From assembly GCF_002155695.1 (NCBI RefSeq), contig NZ_MUYJ01000011.1, positions 1-64,000 on the forward strand: a DNA stretch of 64,000 nt, read 5' to 3'. Made by a program: the position numbers and the translations under genes. Shown one piece after another: positions 1 through 8,518 of the stretch (positions are counted from its first letter, which is position 1; each line of letters begins with the position of its first letter). This stretch comes from Erythrobacter tepidarius (GTDB lineage: Bacteria > Pseudomonadota > Alphaproteobacteria > Sphingomonadales > Sphingomonadaceae). Below the pieces are notes generated by a model that was not told the origin of the DNA, searched no databases, and saw only the letters and a program-made list of their open reading frames with translations.

Positions 1-1122
1 GGCCAGCTCGAAGAACTTGCGCCTCGCATGGGCGAAGCAGCCTGCCTCGAGCACGGGGCCGGGGTCGCGTCCTTCGCGATAGAGGTCGTTGTAGCCGCTA
101 TAGGCATCGGCCTGTAGGATCCCGGACCAGCCTGCGAGATGGGCTTGCGGGTGCTCGCCGCGCCGATCGCGCGAGTAGTGGAACAGCGCCGCCGGTGGAT
201 CAGACCCGGCGAACGGCCGATCATCGCGGACGTAGACCCATAATCGGGCCACATCGGTCTTGCCCTTGGCCATGACCGGCACGGTGGTATCGTCGCCGTG
301 GATGCGGTCTGCAGCCAGAACGTGCGCCTCGATCAGCTTGTAGATCGGCATCAGCGCGTGAGCAGCGGCGCCGACCTGATCGGCCAGGGTCGAGAGACTG
401 AGCGGCACGCCTTCGCGAGCGAACCGCTCGGCCTGACGGTTGAGGGGCTGATGCTGCCCATACTTCTCGAACAGCAGCATGGCGAGAAAGCTGGGCCCGG
501 CCCATCCGCGGGGCACCACATGGAAAGGAGCGGGGGCCTGAGCGATCTTCTCGCAGTCCCGGCACGCAAACTTCTCCCGGACCGTCTGGATCACCTTCCA
601 CGAGCGCGGGATGACCTCGAGCGTCTCGGTGACGTCCTCGCCGAGCTTGGACAGCCGGTCCCCACCGCAGGCCGGGCAGGAACAGGGGGCAGGCACCACC
701 ACGCGCTCGCGGGGGAGGTGCTCGGGGAACGGCTTCCTTGCCGGGCGCTTGCGCTCGAAGGCAGTGACCGTGGTGGTCTTCGCTGCCGCTTCCTCGGCAA
801 TCAGATCGTCCTCGGTGGCGTCAGCCTCGAGCTCTTCGAGCTGCAGCTCCATCTGACCCAGCAGGCGTCGGCTGCGCTCGGCGCTGGGGCCATACTGCTC
901 GCGCTTCAGCTTGGCGATCTGCAGCTTGAGGTGAGCGATCAGCGCCTCGATGGCGCTCTGGTGGGCCATGGCGTTGGCGAGCTTGGCCGTGGCAGTGGCA
1001 GCGTTCTGCTCGGCCTCCTCGGCTCTGCGGGCCATCGTCGCCACCAGCGCCTTGAGCGCTTCAACGTCGTCTGGCAGGGGCGAGATGGCGGCTTCCACAG
1101 GAGAGATGGAATCATGTTCCAC
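1..1122 (-). CDS. tnpC: IS66 family transposase TnpC (partial, C-terminus off window)
   Basis: This is the DDE transposase of an IS66 element, cutting and joining the element's DNA ends. There are 374 residues visible, open to position 1; full-length family members have roughly 500 or more. A probable N-terminal coiled coil (about residues 20-75) is followed by a zinc-ribbon-like cluster (CSCPAC at 147-152, CRDC at 187-190). The catalytic domain starts at HGDD (about 276-278) and continues with DAYSGYND (339-346), giving the first two acidic residues, and the family signature GCFAHARRKF near 361-370. The GTG at 1122-1120 is chosen because a stop lies just upstream in the same frame and no ATG precedes the conserved region. 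It follows tnpB by 36 bases. Confidence 0.9.
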   Translation of the reverse strand, partial: MEHDSISPVEAAISPLPDDVEALKALVATMARRAEEAEQNAATATAKLANAMAHQSAIEALIAHLKLQIAKLKREQYGPSAERSRRLLGQMELQLEELEADATEDDLIAEEAAAKTTTVTAFERKRPARKPFPEHLPRERVVVPAPCSCPACGGDRLSKLGEDVTETLEVIPRSWKVIQTVREKFACRDCEKIAQAPAPFHVVPRGWAGPSFLAMLLFEKYGQHQPLNRQAERFAREGVPLSLSTLADQVGAAAHALMPIYKLIEAHVLAADRIHGDDTTVPVMAKGKTDVARLWVYVRDDRPFAGSDPPAALFHYSRDRRGEHPQAHLAGWSGILQADAYSGYNDLYREGRDPGPVLEAGCFAHARRKFFELA

Positions 1123-1158
1123 CCTCTGCCGCAAGGGCAAAACACCGCCTTGCGACGA

Positions 1159-1500
1159 TTATCCTGCGCTCTGCGGCCGCCACGTATACTGGGGGTTCCT
1201 CCAGTCGATCCCCTCCAGCAGGCAGGCCAGCTGCGAGGGGGTCAGCGACACCGTTCCCTCCTTGGCCGACGGCCATACGAACCGGCCCTTCTCGAGCCGC
1301 TTGGCGTAGAGCGACATGCCGATCCCGTCGTGCCATATGATCTTGATCAGCGAGCCCGCGCGGCCGCGGAATACGAACAGATCCCCGCCATGCGGATTAC
1401 GCTTCAGGCCCTGCTGCACCAGCAGTGCCAGGCCCTGCATGCCCTTCCTCATATCCGTGTGGCCCAGCGCGATCCACACCCGCGCGCCGGAAGGGATCAT
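1159..1500 (-). CDS. tnpB: IS66 family insertion sequence element accessory protein TnpB
   Basis: A 113-residue accessory protein required for transposition of IS66 elements; its biochemical role is not well defined. It shows the family motifs VWIALGHTDMRKGMQGL near the N-terminus, GGDLFVFRGRAG in the middle and IKIIWHDGIG thereafter, and its length matches the family. The ATG at 1500-1498 overlaps the end of tnpA in an ATGA junction, which indicates translational coupling. The frame stays open upstream of this ATG to 1881, but that extension lies over tnpA and is not part of the protein. Confidence 0.92.
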   Translation of the reverse strand: MIPSGARVWIALGHTDMRKGMQGLALLVQQGLKRNPHGGDLFVFRGRAGSLIKIIWHDGIGMSLYAKRLEKGRFVWPSAKEGTVSLTPSQLACLLEGIDWRNPQYTWRPQSAG

Positions 1501-1874
1501 CGCAGAGCCTTCAGCGCGGCAGCGACCAGCGCCGGCGATGCCGCAGCGAAAACGCTCAGCCGCTTGCCGCGTGGCAGGTCGATGATCATCGCCGGGTGCT
1601 CGGCAGCGCTGACCGGCACCGCGTCCCCGTCGATCACCGCTTCGGCGAATACCGGCGTGGGAAGCGCATCCGGCGCCTCGGCCTCCTGCGCCGCGCCTGC
1701 ATCGAGCAACTTGCGCCGCCAAGTGTAGATCAGCGCCGAGGAGATATCGTGCCGCCGACACACCTCGGCAACGCAGGCGCCAGGCGCGAACGCCTCGGAA
1801 AGGATCCGCAGCCGTTCTTCCTCGCTCCACCGGCGCCGCCGCTCCGGCCCCGAAAATACCGTCACCTGACCCAT
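1497..1874 (-). CDS. tnpA: IS66 family transposase accessory protein TnpA (HTH)
   Basis: The first gene of the IS66 element, 125 residues. Its N-terminal half has the helix-turn-helix typical of IS3/IS66 OrfA proteins: RRWSEEERLRILSEAF, then CVAEVCRRHDIS and SALIYTWRRKLL, at about residues 14-56. It probably recognises the element ends or acts as regulator together with TnpB; that role is inferred from the family. The C-terminal half is a variable region ending in PALVAAALKALR. It starts with ATG at 1874 and overlaps tnpB by four bases. Confidence 0.9.
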   Translation of the reverse strand: MGQVTVFSGPERRRRWSEEERLRILSEAFAPGACVAEVCRRHDISSALIYTWRRKLLDAGAAQEAEAPDALPTPVFAEAVIDGDAVPVSAAEHPAMIIDLPRGKRLSVFAAASPALVAAALKALR

Positions 1875-1937
1875 CGACCACTCCTAAGCGCGCTCAAAAG
1901 AGCACGCTAAAGAGCGCTCGCTACCTACCCGCGCAAG

Positions 1938-1945
1938 GCGGCCCC
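1938..1945. repeat. Target-site duplication, left copy (8 bp)
   Basis: GCGGCCCC here is repeated exactly at 3369-3376, immediately outside the terminal inverted repeats of the IS256-family element. Eight bases is a normal duplication length for this family. Confidence 0.85.
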
Positions 1946-1991
1946 GCTAGCGTCCGCGCTCGTGGTGTAATTTCTGGTGTAGATTGAGGTG

Positions 1992-2027
1992 ATCGCATGG
2001 GGTGGGGCATGCCCCACCCCATGCGAT
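1992..2027. repeat. Perfect 36-bp palindrome in the IS256 leader
   Basis: Each 18-base half (1992-2009 and 2010-2027) is the exact reverse complement of the other, so the RNA or extruded DNA can form an uninterrupted GC-rich hairpin. It lies 76 bases upstream of the preferred transposase ATG. In several insertion sequences a hairpin near one end stops outside transcripts from expressing the transposase; that role here is an inference. Confidence 0.8.
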
Positions 2028-2103
2028 TTCGATCTCGGTGGCCACCGGGCTCATTGGTAAGGTGGAGTTTCCAGACTTCACACCAACCAAGGAGTTGATC
2101 CCG

Positions 2104-3315
2104 ATGACCGAAGACAGACTACCGCTTGCCGAGCTTTTGGCGAAGAGCGGAGATGGAGATTTTCTGCGCACCATTGCCGAGAGCGTATTGCAGATCATCA
2201 TGGAGGCCGACGTCGAGGGCCTGGTCGGCGCCGCCCGGCACGAGCGCTCCTGCGAGCGCACGACCTGGCGCAACGGCTACCGCGACCGCAGCCTCGATAC
2301 CCGGCTCGGCACGCTCAATCTGAAGATCCCCAAGCTGCGGACCGGCGCATACTTCCCGGGCTTCCTGGAGCCGCGCAAGACGGTGGAGAAGGCCTTGGTC
2401 GCGGTGATCCAGGAGGCATGGATCGCCGGCGTCAGCACCCGGCGCGTCGATGATCTGGTGCAGGCGATGGGCATGACCGGCATCTCCAAATCCTCGGTCT
2501 CGAAGCTGTGCAAGGACATCGACGAGCGCGTCCATGCCTTCCTCAAGCGTCCGCTCGCAGGCGACTGGCCCTATCTCTGGCTCGATGCCACTTACCTGAA
2601 GGTGCGCCAGGGCGGCCGGATCGTCAGCGTTGCCGCGATAATCGCCGTTGCCGTCAACACCGAAGGCAAGCGCGAGATCGTCGGCCTGCATATCGGCCCT
2701 TCGGAGGCCGAGGTGTTCTGGTCGGACTTCCTCAAGGACCTCGCCCGCCGCGGGCTGACGGGGGTCAGGCTGGTCATCTCGGACGCCCACGAGGGCCTCA
2801 AGGCCGCGATCACCCGCGTGCTCAGCGCCACCTGGCAGCGCTGCCGCGTCCACTTCATGCGCAATGCGCTGGCCTACGTTCCCAAGGGGCAGAACACGGT
2901 CGTTGCCGCCGCCATCCGTCAGGTCTTCCTCCAGCCCGATCATGCCGCTGCGACACAGGTCTGGCGTCAGGTCGCCGACCAGCTGCGCGCCCGCTGGCCG
3001 AAGCTTGGCACCTGCATGGATGAAGCCGAGCATGACGTGCTGGCCTACATGACCTTCCCTGAGCAGCACCGGGTCAAGCTCCACAGCACCAATCCGCTCG
3101 AACGGCTGAACAAGGAGGTCAAGCGCCGCGCCGATGTCGTCGGCATCTTCCCCAACGAGGACAGCATCATCCGCCTCGTCGGCGCCGTCCTGCTCGAGCA
3201 AAACGACGAATACCAGCTCCAGCACCGCTACATGCAGATCGAGGGCATGGCGGCGCTCGCCACACCAACAATCGAGGAGGCTCAGCCGCTACAGGTTACA
3301 CAAAAGGCCGCCTGA
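2104..3315 (+). CDS. IS256 family transposase
   Basis: A DDE transposase of the IS256/Transposase_mut family that would act through a circular intermediate. The product is 403 residues, the normal family length. The catalytic triad is visible as D161 (in WLDATYLK), D227 (in LVISDAHEGLK) and E333 (in NPLERLNKEVKRR), with the family signature CRVHFMRN between the last two. The ATG at 2104 is preferred because AAGGAG stands eight bases upstream and the protein then begins where homologues do. An in-frame GTG at 2002 lies inside the palindrome and would add a low-complexity extension. There is no frameshift or internal stop, so the gene looks functional. Confidence 0.93.
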   Translation: MTEDRLPLAELLAKSGDGDFLRTIAESVLQIIMEADVEGLVGAARHERSCERTTWRNGYRDRSLDTRLGTLNLKIPKLRTGAYFPGFLEPRKTVEKALVAVIQEAWIAGVSTRRVDDLVQAMGMTGISKSSVSKLCKDIDERVHAFLKRPLAGDWPYLWLDATYLKVRQGGRIVSVAAIIAVAVNTEGKREIVGLHIGPSEAEVFWSDFLKDLARRGLTGVRLVISDAHEGLKAAITRVLSATWQRCRVHFMRNALAYVPKGQNTVVAAAIRQVFLQPDHAAATQVWRQVADQLRARWPKLGTCMDEAEHDVLAYMTFPEQHRVKLHSTNPLERLNKEVKRRADVVGIFPNEDSIIRLVGAVLLEQNDEYQLQHRYMQIEGMAALATPTIEEAQPLQVTQKAA

Positions 3316-3368
3316 AAATGCCGCCCGCTGGCCACACCCGAATTTACACCACATTGACGGACACGACC

Positions 3369-3376
3369 GCGGCCCC
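3369..3376. repeat. Target-site duplication, right copy (8 bp)
   Basis: An exact copy of GCGGCCCC at 1938-1945, directly after the right inverted repeat of the IS256-family element. Confidence 0.85.
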
Positions 3377-3714
3377 CGCCGGATGGATACGATACAGGCT
3401 CTTAGCCATAAGGACTTCGACACATAACGAAGTCCTTATGTGCGGCGCATGGCCCCTGATTGTGGGTAGGGTGGTGGGCGAATGCCGCGCCGCTATCTCA
3501 AGCATCGGTAATGCCGATGGGATCTTGCCGAGTTGGGCGGACGGGGCAGCGAACACATTCAATTCTGGCTATCGAACCGACGTCGATCAGTCCAATCATC
3601 TCTCGCGAATGCTGCCTTGTAAGCGTCCGATCGCCAGTGTGTGAGATGATGGCCGCTTTTGGGACCGCGCGCGGGCTCCGCTTATGGCCGCACATGGGTG
3701 GTTTGCTGCCGCTT
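3377..3714. other. Gene-free interval between the IS256 element and the DUF2059 gene
   Basis: No convincing coding region is visible: the open frames here are short, lack family likeness and have no ribosome binding site. The only clear structure is the 34-bp palindrome at 3407-3440. Confidence 0.5.
3407..3440. repeat. 34-bp palindrome with 13-8-13 geometry, recombination-site-like
   Basis: The left arm CATAAGGACTTCG (3407-3419) and right arm CGAAGTCCTTATG (3428-3440) are perfect inverted repeats separated by an asymmetric 8-base spacer, ACACATAA. This is the geometry of loxP and FRT, the core sites of tyrosine recombinases. A second, overlapping inverted repeat, CACATAA (3421-3427) with TTATGTG (3436-3442), uses part of the spacer and the right arm. 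No T run follows on either strand, so it does not look like a terminator. The link to a recombinase is inferred from shape and island context only. Confidence 0.6.
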
Positions 3715-4248
3715 CTAGCGGGAGCGATAGGATTGCACTGCCTCGGCCACCAAGGCTTGCTCGGTCTCTTCCATGTTGGTGCCGATGTAGGCTTCCATGC
3801 GCCACGTTCCGTCGAGGTAGTGCTGCCCGACCGCGGAGTCGAAAAAGGCGATCATTTGCCTAAGCTCGTCCTCTGTGAACTCCCAGTTCAGGTGTTCCTC
3901 GTATTCGCTCTGGTAGGCGGGACGGTATCTCTCATAGACAGCTTTCAGAGCCTCGATCCGTCCGGCGAAACCATCCAACAGGTTGGATTCTGCCCTGTTA
4001 TCTGACCCAATCTCGTGCCAGCCAAGCTCGGGCACAAATGCGTATCGTTCCAAGAAGCTGCCGCTGTCCAAGCGGCTCTGGATGCCGACAACTGTCATGA
4101 ATCGCCGGACCAGCTCAAGCTTCTCCGCAGTCGGGGGAGTTTCAATGCGAGCTGATGGGGCAAGCGAGGTTCTGTGGTTAGGGGCTTCGGCCATTGCTGG
4201 TGACAATGGAGCACCAAGTAGCGCGGCTGCCAAGACGATCTTTTGCAT
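3715..4248 (-). CDS. Exported DUF2059 domain-containing protein
   Basis: A 177-residue protein of unknown function. An N-terminal signal peptide (about residues 1-20, hydrophobic AAALLGAPLSPAMA) suggests export to the periplasm. The mature part shows the DUF2059 pattern: ELVRRFMTVVGIQ early, and FTEDELRQMIAFFDSAVGQHYL near the C-terminus. DUF2059 is a helical domain whose biochemical role is not established. The gene stands alone inside the island-like region. Its base composition (about 54% GC over two counted lines) is lower than the surrounding core, consistent with acquisition by transfer. A start at 4248 gives the natural signal peptide. Confidence 0.8.
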   Translation of the reverse strand: MQKIVLAAALLGAPLSPAMAEAPNHRTSLAPSARIETPPTAEKLELVRRFMTVVGIQSRLDSGSFLERYAFVPELGWHEIGSDNRAESNLLDGFAGRIEALKAVYERYRPAYQSEYEEHLNWEFTEDELRQMIAFFDSAVGQHYLDGTWRMEAYIGTNMEETEQALVAEAVQSYRSR

Positions 4249-4625
4249 CGTGAGAGCTTAGCGCGTGGATGTATGACCACAATGGGGTCGCTTGCTGAAG
4301 GGCAGCATTTTTTCGCCGATGGGGCAAAGCGGACATGGACAGAGGCCACCGCCACCCGCCGCTGAACGAATGCCGAAGCGGCTGGCAGGCGACCGGATCC
4401 GCGAAACAAGCGGGCCGACCGCGTCCACCAATCGCGTTCGCCGATCAGCGCACTACCTACTTGTATTCGGCCCTTGCAGTGGGATTCGTCGTGTGTCACA
4501 TGCTGGTCCACACGCCCTTCTTGGCGTGCTGCAACCCGCGGTTTTCCGGGCTTTGCGAGTGGTCGGAAAAGTGGACTCGCATCCTGTCTCCCCGACCATT
4601 TTTGCCGCCCGCGTTCGGGCTAGCA
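4249..4625. other. Gene-free interval up to and past the attachment site
   Basis: No gene is supported here. Open frames on both strands are shadows without family likeness. It contains a GCGGACAT motif of a kind often seen in intergenic DNA of this group (about 4329-4336) and, at 4577-4598, the tRNA 3'-end copy. No integrase gene or remnant is seen next to the attachment site. Confidence 0.5.
4577..4598 (+). repeat. Partial tRNA-Pro 3' end: putative att site of the island
   Basis: The sequence reads as the end of the T loop, the T-stem 3' strand CCTGT, the acceptor 3' strand CTCCCCG, discriminator A and CCA. From the TCG of the T loop only one base departs from a standard TTCGAATCC arm. C1-G72 pairing with A73 is the mark of tRNA-Pro, so that identity is inferred. 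TTTTT follows at 4599-4603, like a tRNA terminator. The 5' part of a tRNA is absent: the bases before it (GGTCGG, 4561-4566) instead pair with CCGACC (4592-4597). Confidence 0.65.
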
Positions 4626-6041
4626 TTACTTCTCCATAATCGCCGGTGCAGCCGGGATAGGGGTTCCGGTGAGGATTGCGGTCTCCTCGCTGGCGAGCAG
4701 CCCGACGACCTGCGTCCACACCGCGACATTCTGGCGCAGCTGGGCGATGTCGATCTTGTCGAGCGTGTCATCCGGCGTGTGGTGGAGATCGAAATAGCGG
4801 GTGCCGTCCTGCTGCAAGTCGATCAGCGCCCCCTTCTGGTCGCGCACGATGTTGAGGTCCGCCCCGCCGGTGGCGACATCGCTGCCACTCGACACGCCGA
4901 AACGCGCGACGGCAGAGGCGATCTTCTTGTGCAGCGCGGGATTGGTCTCGCGGAAATTGCTGTCGAAGCGCCAGATGCGATCGGCACCGAAATCGCTCTC
5001 GAGGCCGACCGCGATCGGCTCGTTGATGTGCGCCGCGCTATAGGCCTTTGAACCCCACAGCCCGGTTTCCTCAGCCCCGGCCAGCAGCACCCGGACGGTG
5101 CGCAGCGGGCGACCTGCATTGGCGACCCTGCGAGCAGCGGCGATGATGATGCCGCAGCCTGCCGCATCGTCGAACGCCCCCGGCCCATTCCACCAGCTGT
5201 CGAGATGGCACGCGAGCAGCACTGGCGGGAGCGAGGGATTGCGCCCGACGATCTCGCCAACCACGTTGCCGCTCTCGGTCATCCCGAGCCGGCGGGGATT
5301 CATCTCGAGCCGCATCGTGATCGGACGCCCACGGGCGCGGACGAACATGCGTTCAAGGTTTGCGGCATCGGGCAGGCTCAACGCGCCTGCCGGTATGGCC
5401 GCGACACCATCGGGAAAGCTGGTGCTGCCGGTGTGCGGATTGCGATGATTGTCGGTGCCGACCGATTTGATGACGGTCGCCACTGCGCCCTTGCTCGCCG
5501 CAATCCCTGCCCCGACCCAGCGCGCGGGACCGGCAAAGCCATACTGGCTGCCATCCTGCGTGCGCGACATGGCGTGGCTGATGTAAGCGATTTTGCCCTT
5601 GAGGCTGCCTTCAGGCGCGGCGCGCAATTCGTCGACCGTGCGGAAGAACACCACCTCCGCCTCGATCCCGCCCGCAGGCGTTGCCGCGCTATCGCCCAGC
5701 GGTAAAACCACAAGATCCTGCGCGAAGGGAGCGGTTACCCGCGCGCGCGCAATATCGCCTGGCACCCAGGTGTCCATCATGAAAGGCTCGATCGCGATGT
5801 TCTCGAAGCCATACTGCTTGAGCCATTCCACCGCCCATGCCCGCGCCCGCGCCTCGGCCTCGGTTCCGGCCTGACGCGGGCCGACCTCGGTGGTGAGCCC
5901 TTCGACGAAGGCATAGGCATAATCATCGCTCGTCAGCGCCAGATCGGCCTGCTGCGCCAGGTCGAGCGGCGGCGGGGGAAGGTTGGCGGCGGCGGGGACA
6001 CAGAGCGAAAGAGCGGCCAGCGCGGTCAGGGTGCGGTTCAT
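4626..6041 (-). CDS. M28 family zinc aminopeptidase, exported
   Basis: A 471-residue metallopeptidase with an N-terminal signal peptide (about residues 1-19), so periplasmic or secreted. A protease-associated (PA) domain is probably inserted at about 120-240. The M28 zinc site is visible: H279 (LLACHLDSW), D291/D292 (GAFDDAAG), the catalytic and ligand glutamates E324/E325 (AGAEETG), D350 (GLESDFGAD) and H420/H421 (DLHHTPDD). It probably removes N-terminal residues from peptides, as bacterial aminopeptidases of this family do; the substrate is unknown. The ATG at 6041 begins a proper signal peptide, although the frame is open further upstream. It is the first core gene next to the island boundary and is divergent from ettA. 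Confidence 0.9.
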   Translation of the reverse strand: MNRTLTALAALSLCVPAAANLPPPPLDLAQQADLALTSDDYAYAFVEGLTTEVGPRQAGTEAEARARAWAVEWLKQYGFENIAIEPFMMDTWVPGDIARARVTAPFAQDLVVLPLGDSAATPAGGIEAEVVFFRTVDELRAAPEGSLKGKIAYISHAMSRTQDGSQYGFAGPARWVGAGIAASKGAVATVIKSVGTDNHRNPHTGSTSFPDGVAAIPAGALSLPDAANLERMFVRARGRPITMRLEMNPRRLGMTESGNVVGEIVGRNPSLPPVLLACHLDSWWNGPGAFDDAAGCGIIIAAARRVANAGRPLRTVRVLLAGAEETGLWGSKAYSAAHINEPIAVGLESDFGADRIWRFDSNFRETNPALHKKIASAVARFGVSSGSDVATGGADLNIVRDQKGALIDLQQDGTRYFDLHHTPDDTLDKIDIAQLRQNVAVWTQVVGLLASEETAILTGTPIPAAPAIMEK

Positions 6042-6160
6042 GGGCCGTGTTGCTATCGGGCCAAGGCGCGCAAGTCTAGCCGCTTGCCCTTGCCCCGCCG
6101 CTTGCCTATCTGCGCACGCAAACATCCCACCCAATTTCACGATCCCGAAGGACCCATCCG

Positions 6161-7834
<1,674 letters not shown>

Positions 7835-7856
7835 ATGGCCGGAAAGACGGGCGTTT

Positions 7857-8486
7857 GTGACAGCGCCCGCCGCTCCTTTACGATCCCCTGACGTGGGCCG
7901 TGTCATTCTGCCGCCTGACAGCGGGTTCGCAGGGGACATCGGGGGCGTGATAGCTGGAATCGCAGTGCCGCGCGAAGCGGCGACGACGGCGACTCTGGCG
8001 TCTTTGTCGCCCGGCATCCTGGTAGAGCAGGAACGCAAGAGGCGCAGCCTGCCCGATCCGCTCCCGGGCCGGTTCGCCCCGGCCAAGCTCGCACCATCCG
8101 GCAAGCACGCCGATCGCCGCTTTATCCGCCGCATCGCCACGCAGGCGGTGCGGCACGCGCAGATCGACCAGATCGCGAGCCTGCGCCCCGGCCGGGACGC
8201 GCAAACCCGCGAAGAGGTGCTAAGGCGGATCGCGGGGGGGGTGATACGGGCCGGGATCCGGCGCGAAGACAGCTGTGCCCGGATCGAAGGCGACGCGTTC
8301 ACCATCGTCATTCAGGGCGCCGACGAGCGCGCCGCAATCGGCGTGGCCGAGCGCTTGCGCCGCGCGCTGGCCCGGTTCAGACTGCCGCGGCCGGGCACGA
8401 ATAATCCCTTCACCACCAGCTTCGGGGTTGCCGCCGGACGGGTGAATGACAGCCGCGACAATCTCGTCTCCCGCGCCCGCGCCTGA
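7857..8486 (+). CDS. Protein with degenerate GGDEF-like domain
   Basis: A product of about 209 residues. The C-terminal half (about residues 90-205) resembles a diguanylate cyclase fold: an early helix with a DQIASLRPGRD-like loop, then CARIEGDAFTIVI where active enzymes have RxGGDEF, then helix AERLRRALA and the strand TTSFGVAAG. The signature reads EGDAF, so the first glycine and the catalytic glutamate are lost; diguanylate cyclase activity is unlikely. The first 90 residues have no recognisable domain or membrane segment. The start is uncertain: GTG codons at 7857, 7893 and 7948 are all possible. It begins 22 bases after ettA and converges on the next gene. Confidence 0.6.
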   Translation: MTAPAAPLRSPDVGRVILPPDSGFAGDIGGVIAGIAVPREAATTATLASLSPGILVEQERKRRSLPDPLPGRFAPAKLAPSGKHADRRFIRRIATQAVRHAQIDQIASLRPGRDAQTREEVLRRIAGGVIRAGIRREDSCARIEGDAFTIVIQGADERAAIGVAERLRRALARFRLPRPGTNNPFTTSFGVAAGRVNDSRDNLVSRARA

Positions 8487-8518
8487 ACGTTCGGTCGACT
8501 GCGCCTAGTCGAGCGGGT

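Larger units (their letters stand above)
1..1937 (-). mobile_element. IS66-family insertion sequence, truncated by the window edge
   Basis: It carries the three-gene tnpA-tnpB-tnpC arrangement typical of IS66 elements, all on the minus strand. The tnpC end, and with it one terminal inverted repeat, lies left of position 1. The end upstream of tnpA must lie between 1875 and 1937. A plausible tip is the GTAGGTAG sequence read on the minus strand at 1928-1921, since IS66 termini usually begin GTA, but without the other end the repeat cannot be matched. The neighbouring IS256 element begins right after this end. Confidence 0.75.
1946..3368 (+). mobile_element. IS256-family insertion sequence, complete (1,423 bp)
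   Basis: Imperfect inverted repeats at 1946-1982 and 3332-3368 match at 26 of 37 positions, with a core of nine identical bases (GTGGTGTAA on the left strand at 1962-1970). The element is flanked by an exact 8-bp direct repeat and contains one intact transposase gene. Intact ends and identical duplications point to a fairly recent insertion. A perfect 36-bp palindrome lies between the left repeat and the transposase. Confidence 0.88.
1..4598. mobile_element. Right end of a putative tRNA-integrated genomic island
   Basis: This interval holds two insertion sequences, a recombinase-like palindrome and a lower-GC cargo gene. It ends exactly at a partial tRNA 3' end (4577-4598). Integration at a tRNA gene rebuilds the complete tRNA at one end and leaves a 3'-end copy at the other. 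Because the fragment reads on the plus strand and is followed by a T run, the element should lie to its left, with the intact tRNA and probably the integrase beyond the window. Two 60-base lines counted inside the DUF2059 gene (3901-4020) are about 54% GC, while the core genes further on are visibly richer. The extent to the left is inferred. Confidence 0.5.

Noticed and set aside
1159-1881. A possible 240-residue fused IS66 protein
   Set aside because: The first 127 codons are out of frame with tnpA and have no likeness; TnpB begins at 1500 with an ATGA overlap.
2002-2103. Upstream GTG start for the IS256 transposase
   Set aside because: It lies within the palindrome and has no Shine-Dalgarno sequence, while the ATG at 2104 has AAGGAG at proper spacing and matches family length.
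4561-4603. The GGTCGG/CCGACC hairpin plus T run as a simple terminator only
   Set aside because: A terminator reading is possible, but it does not explain the tRNA T-arm and acceptor sequence including CCA; no plus-strand gene ends just before it.
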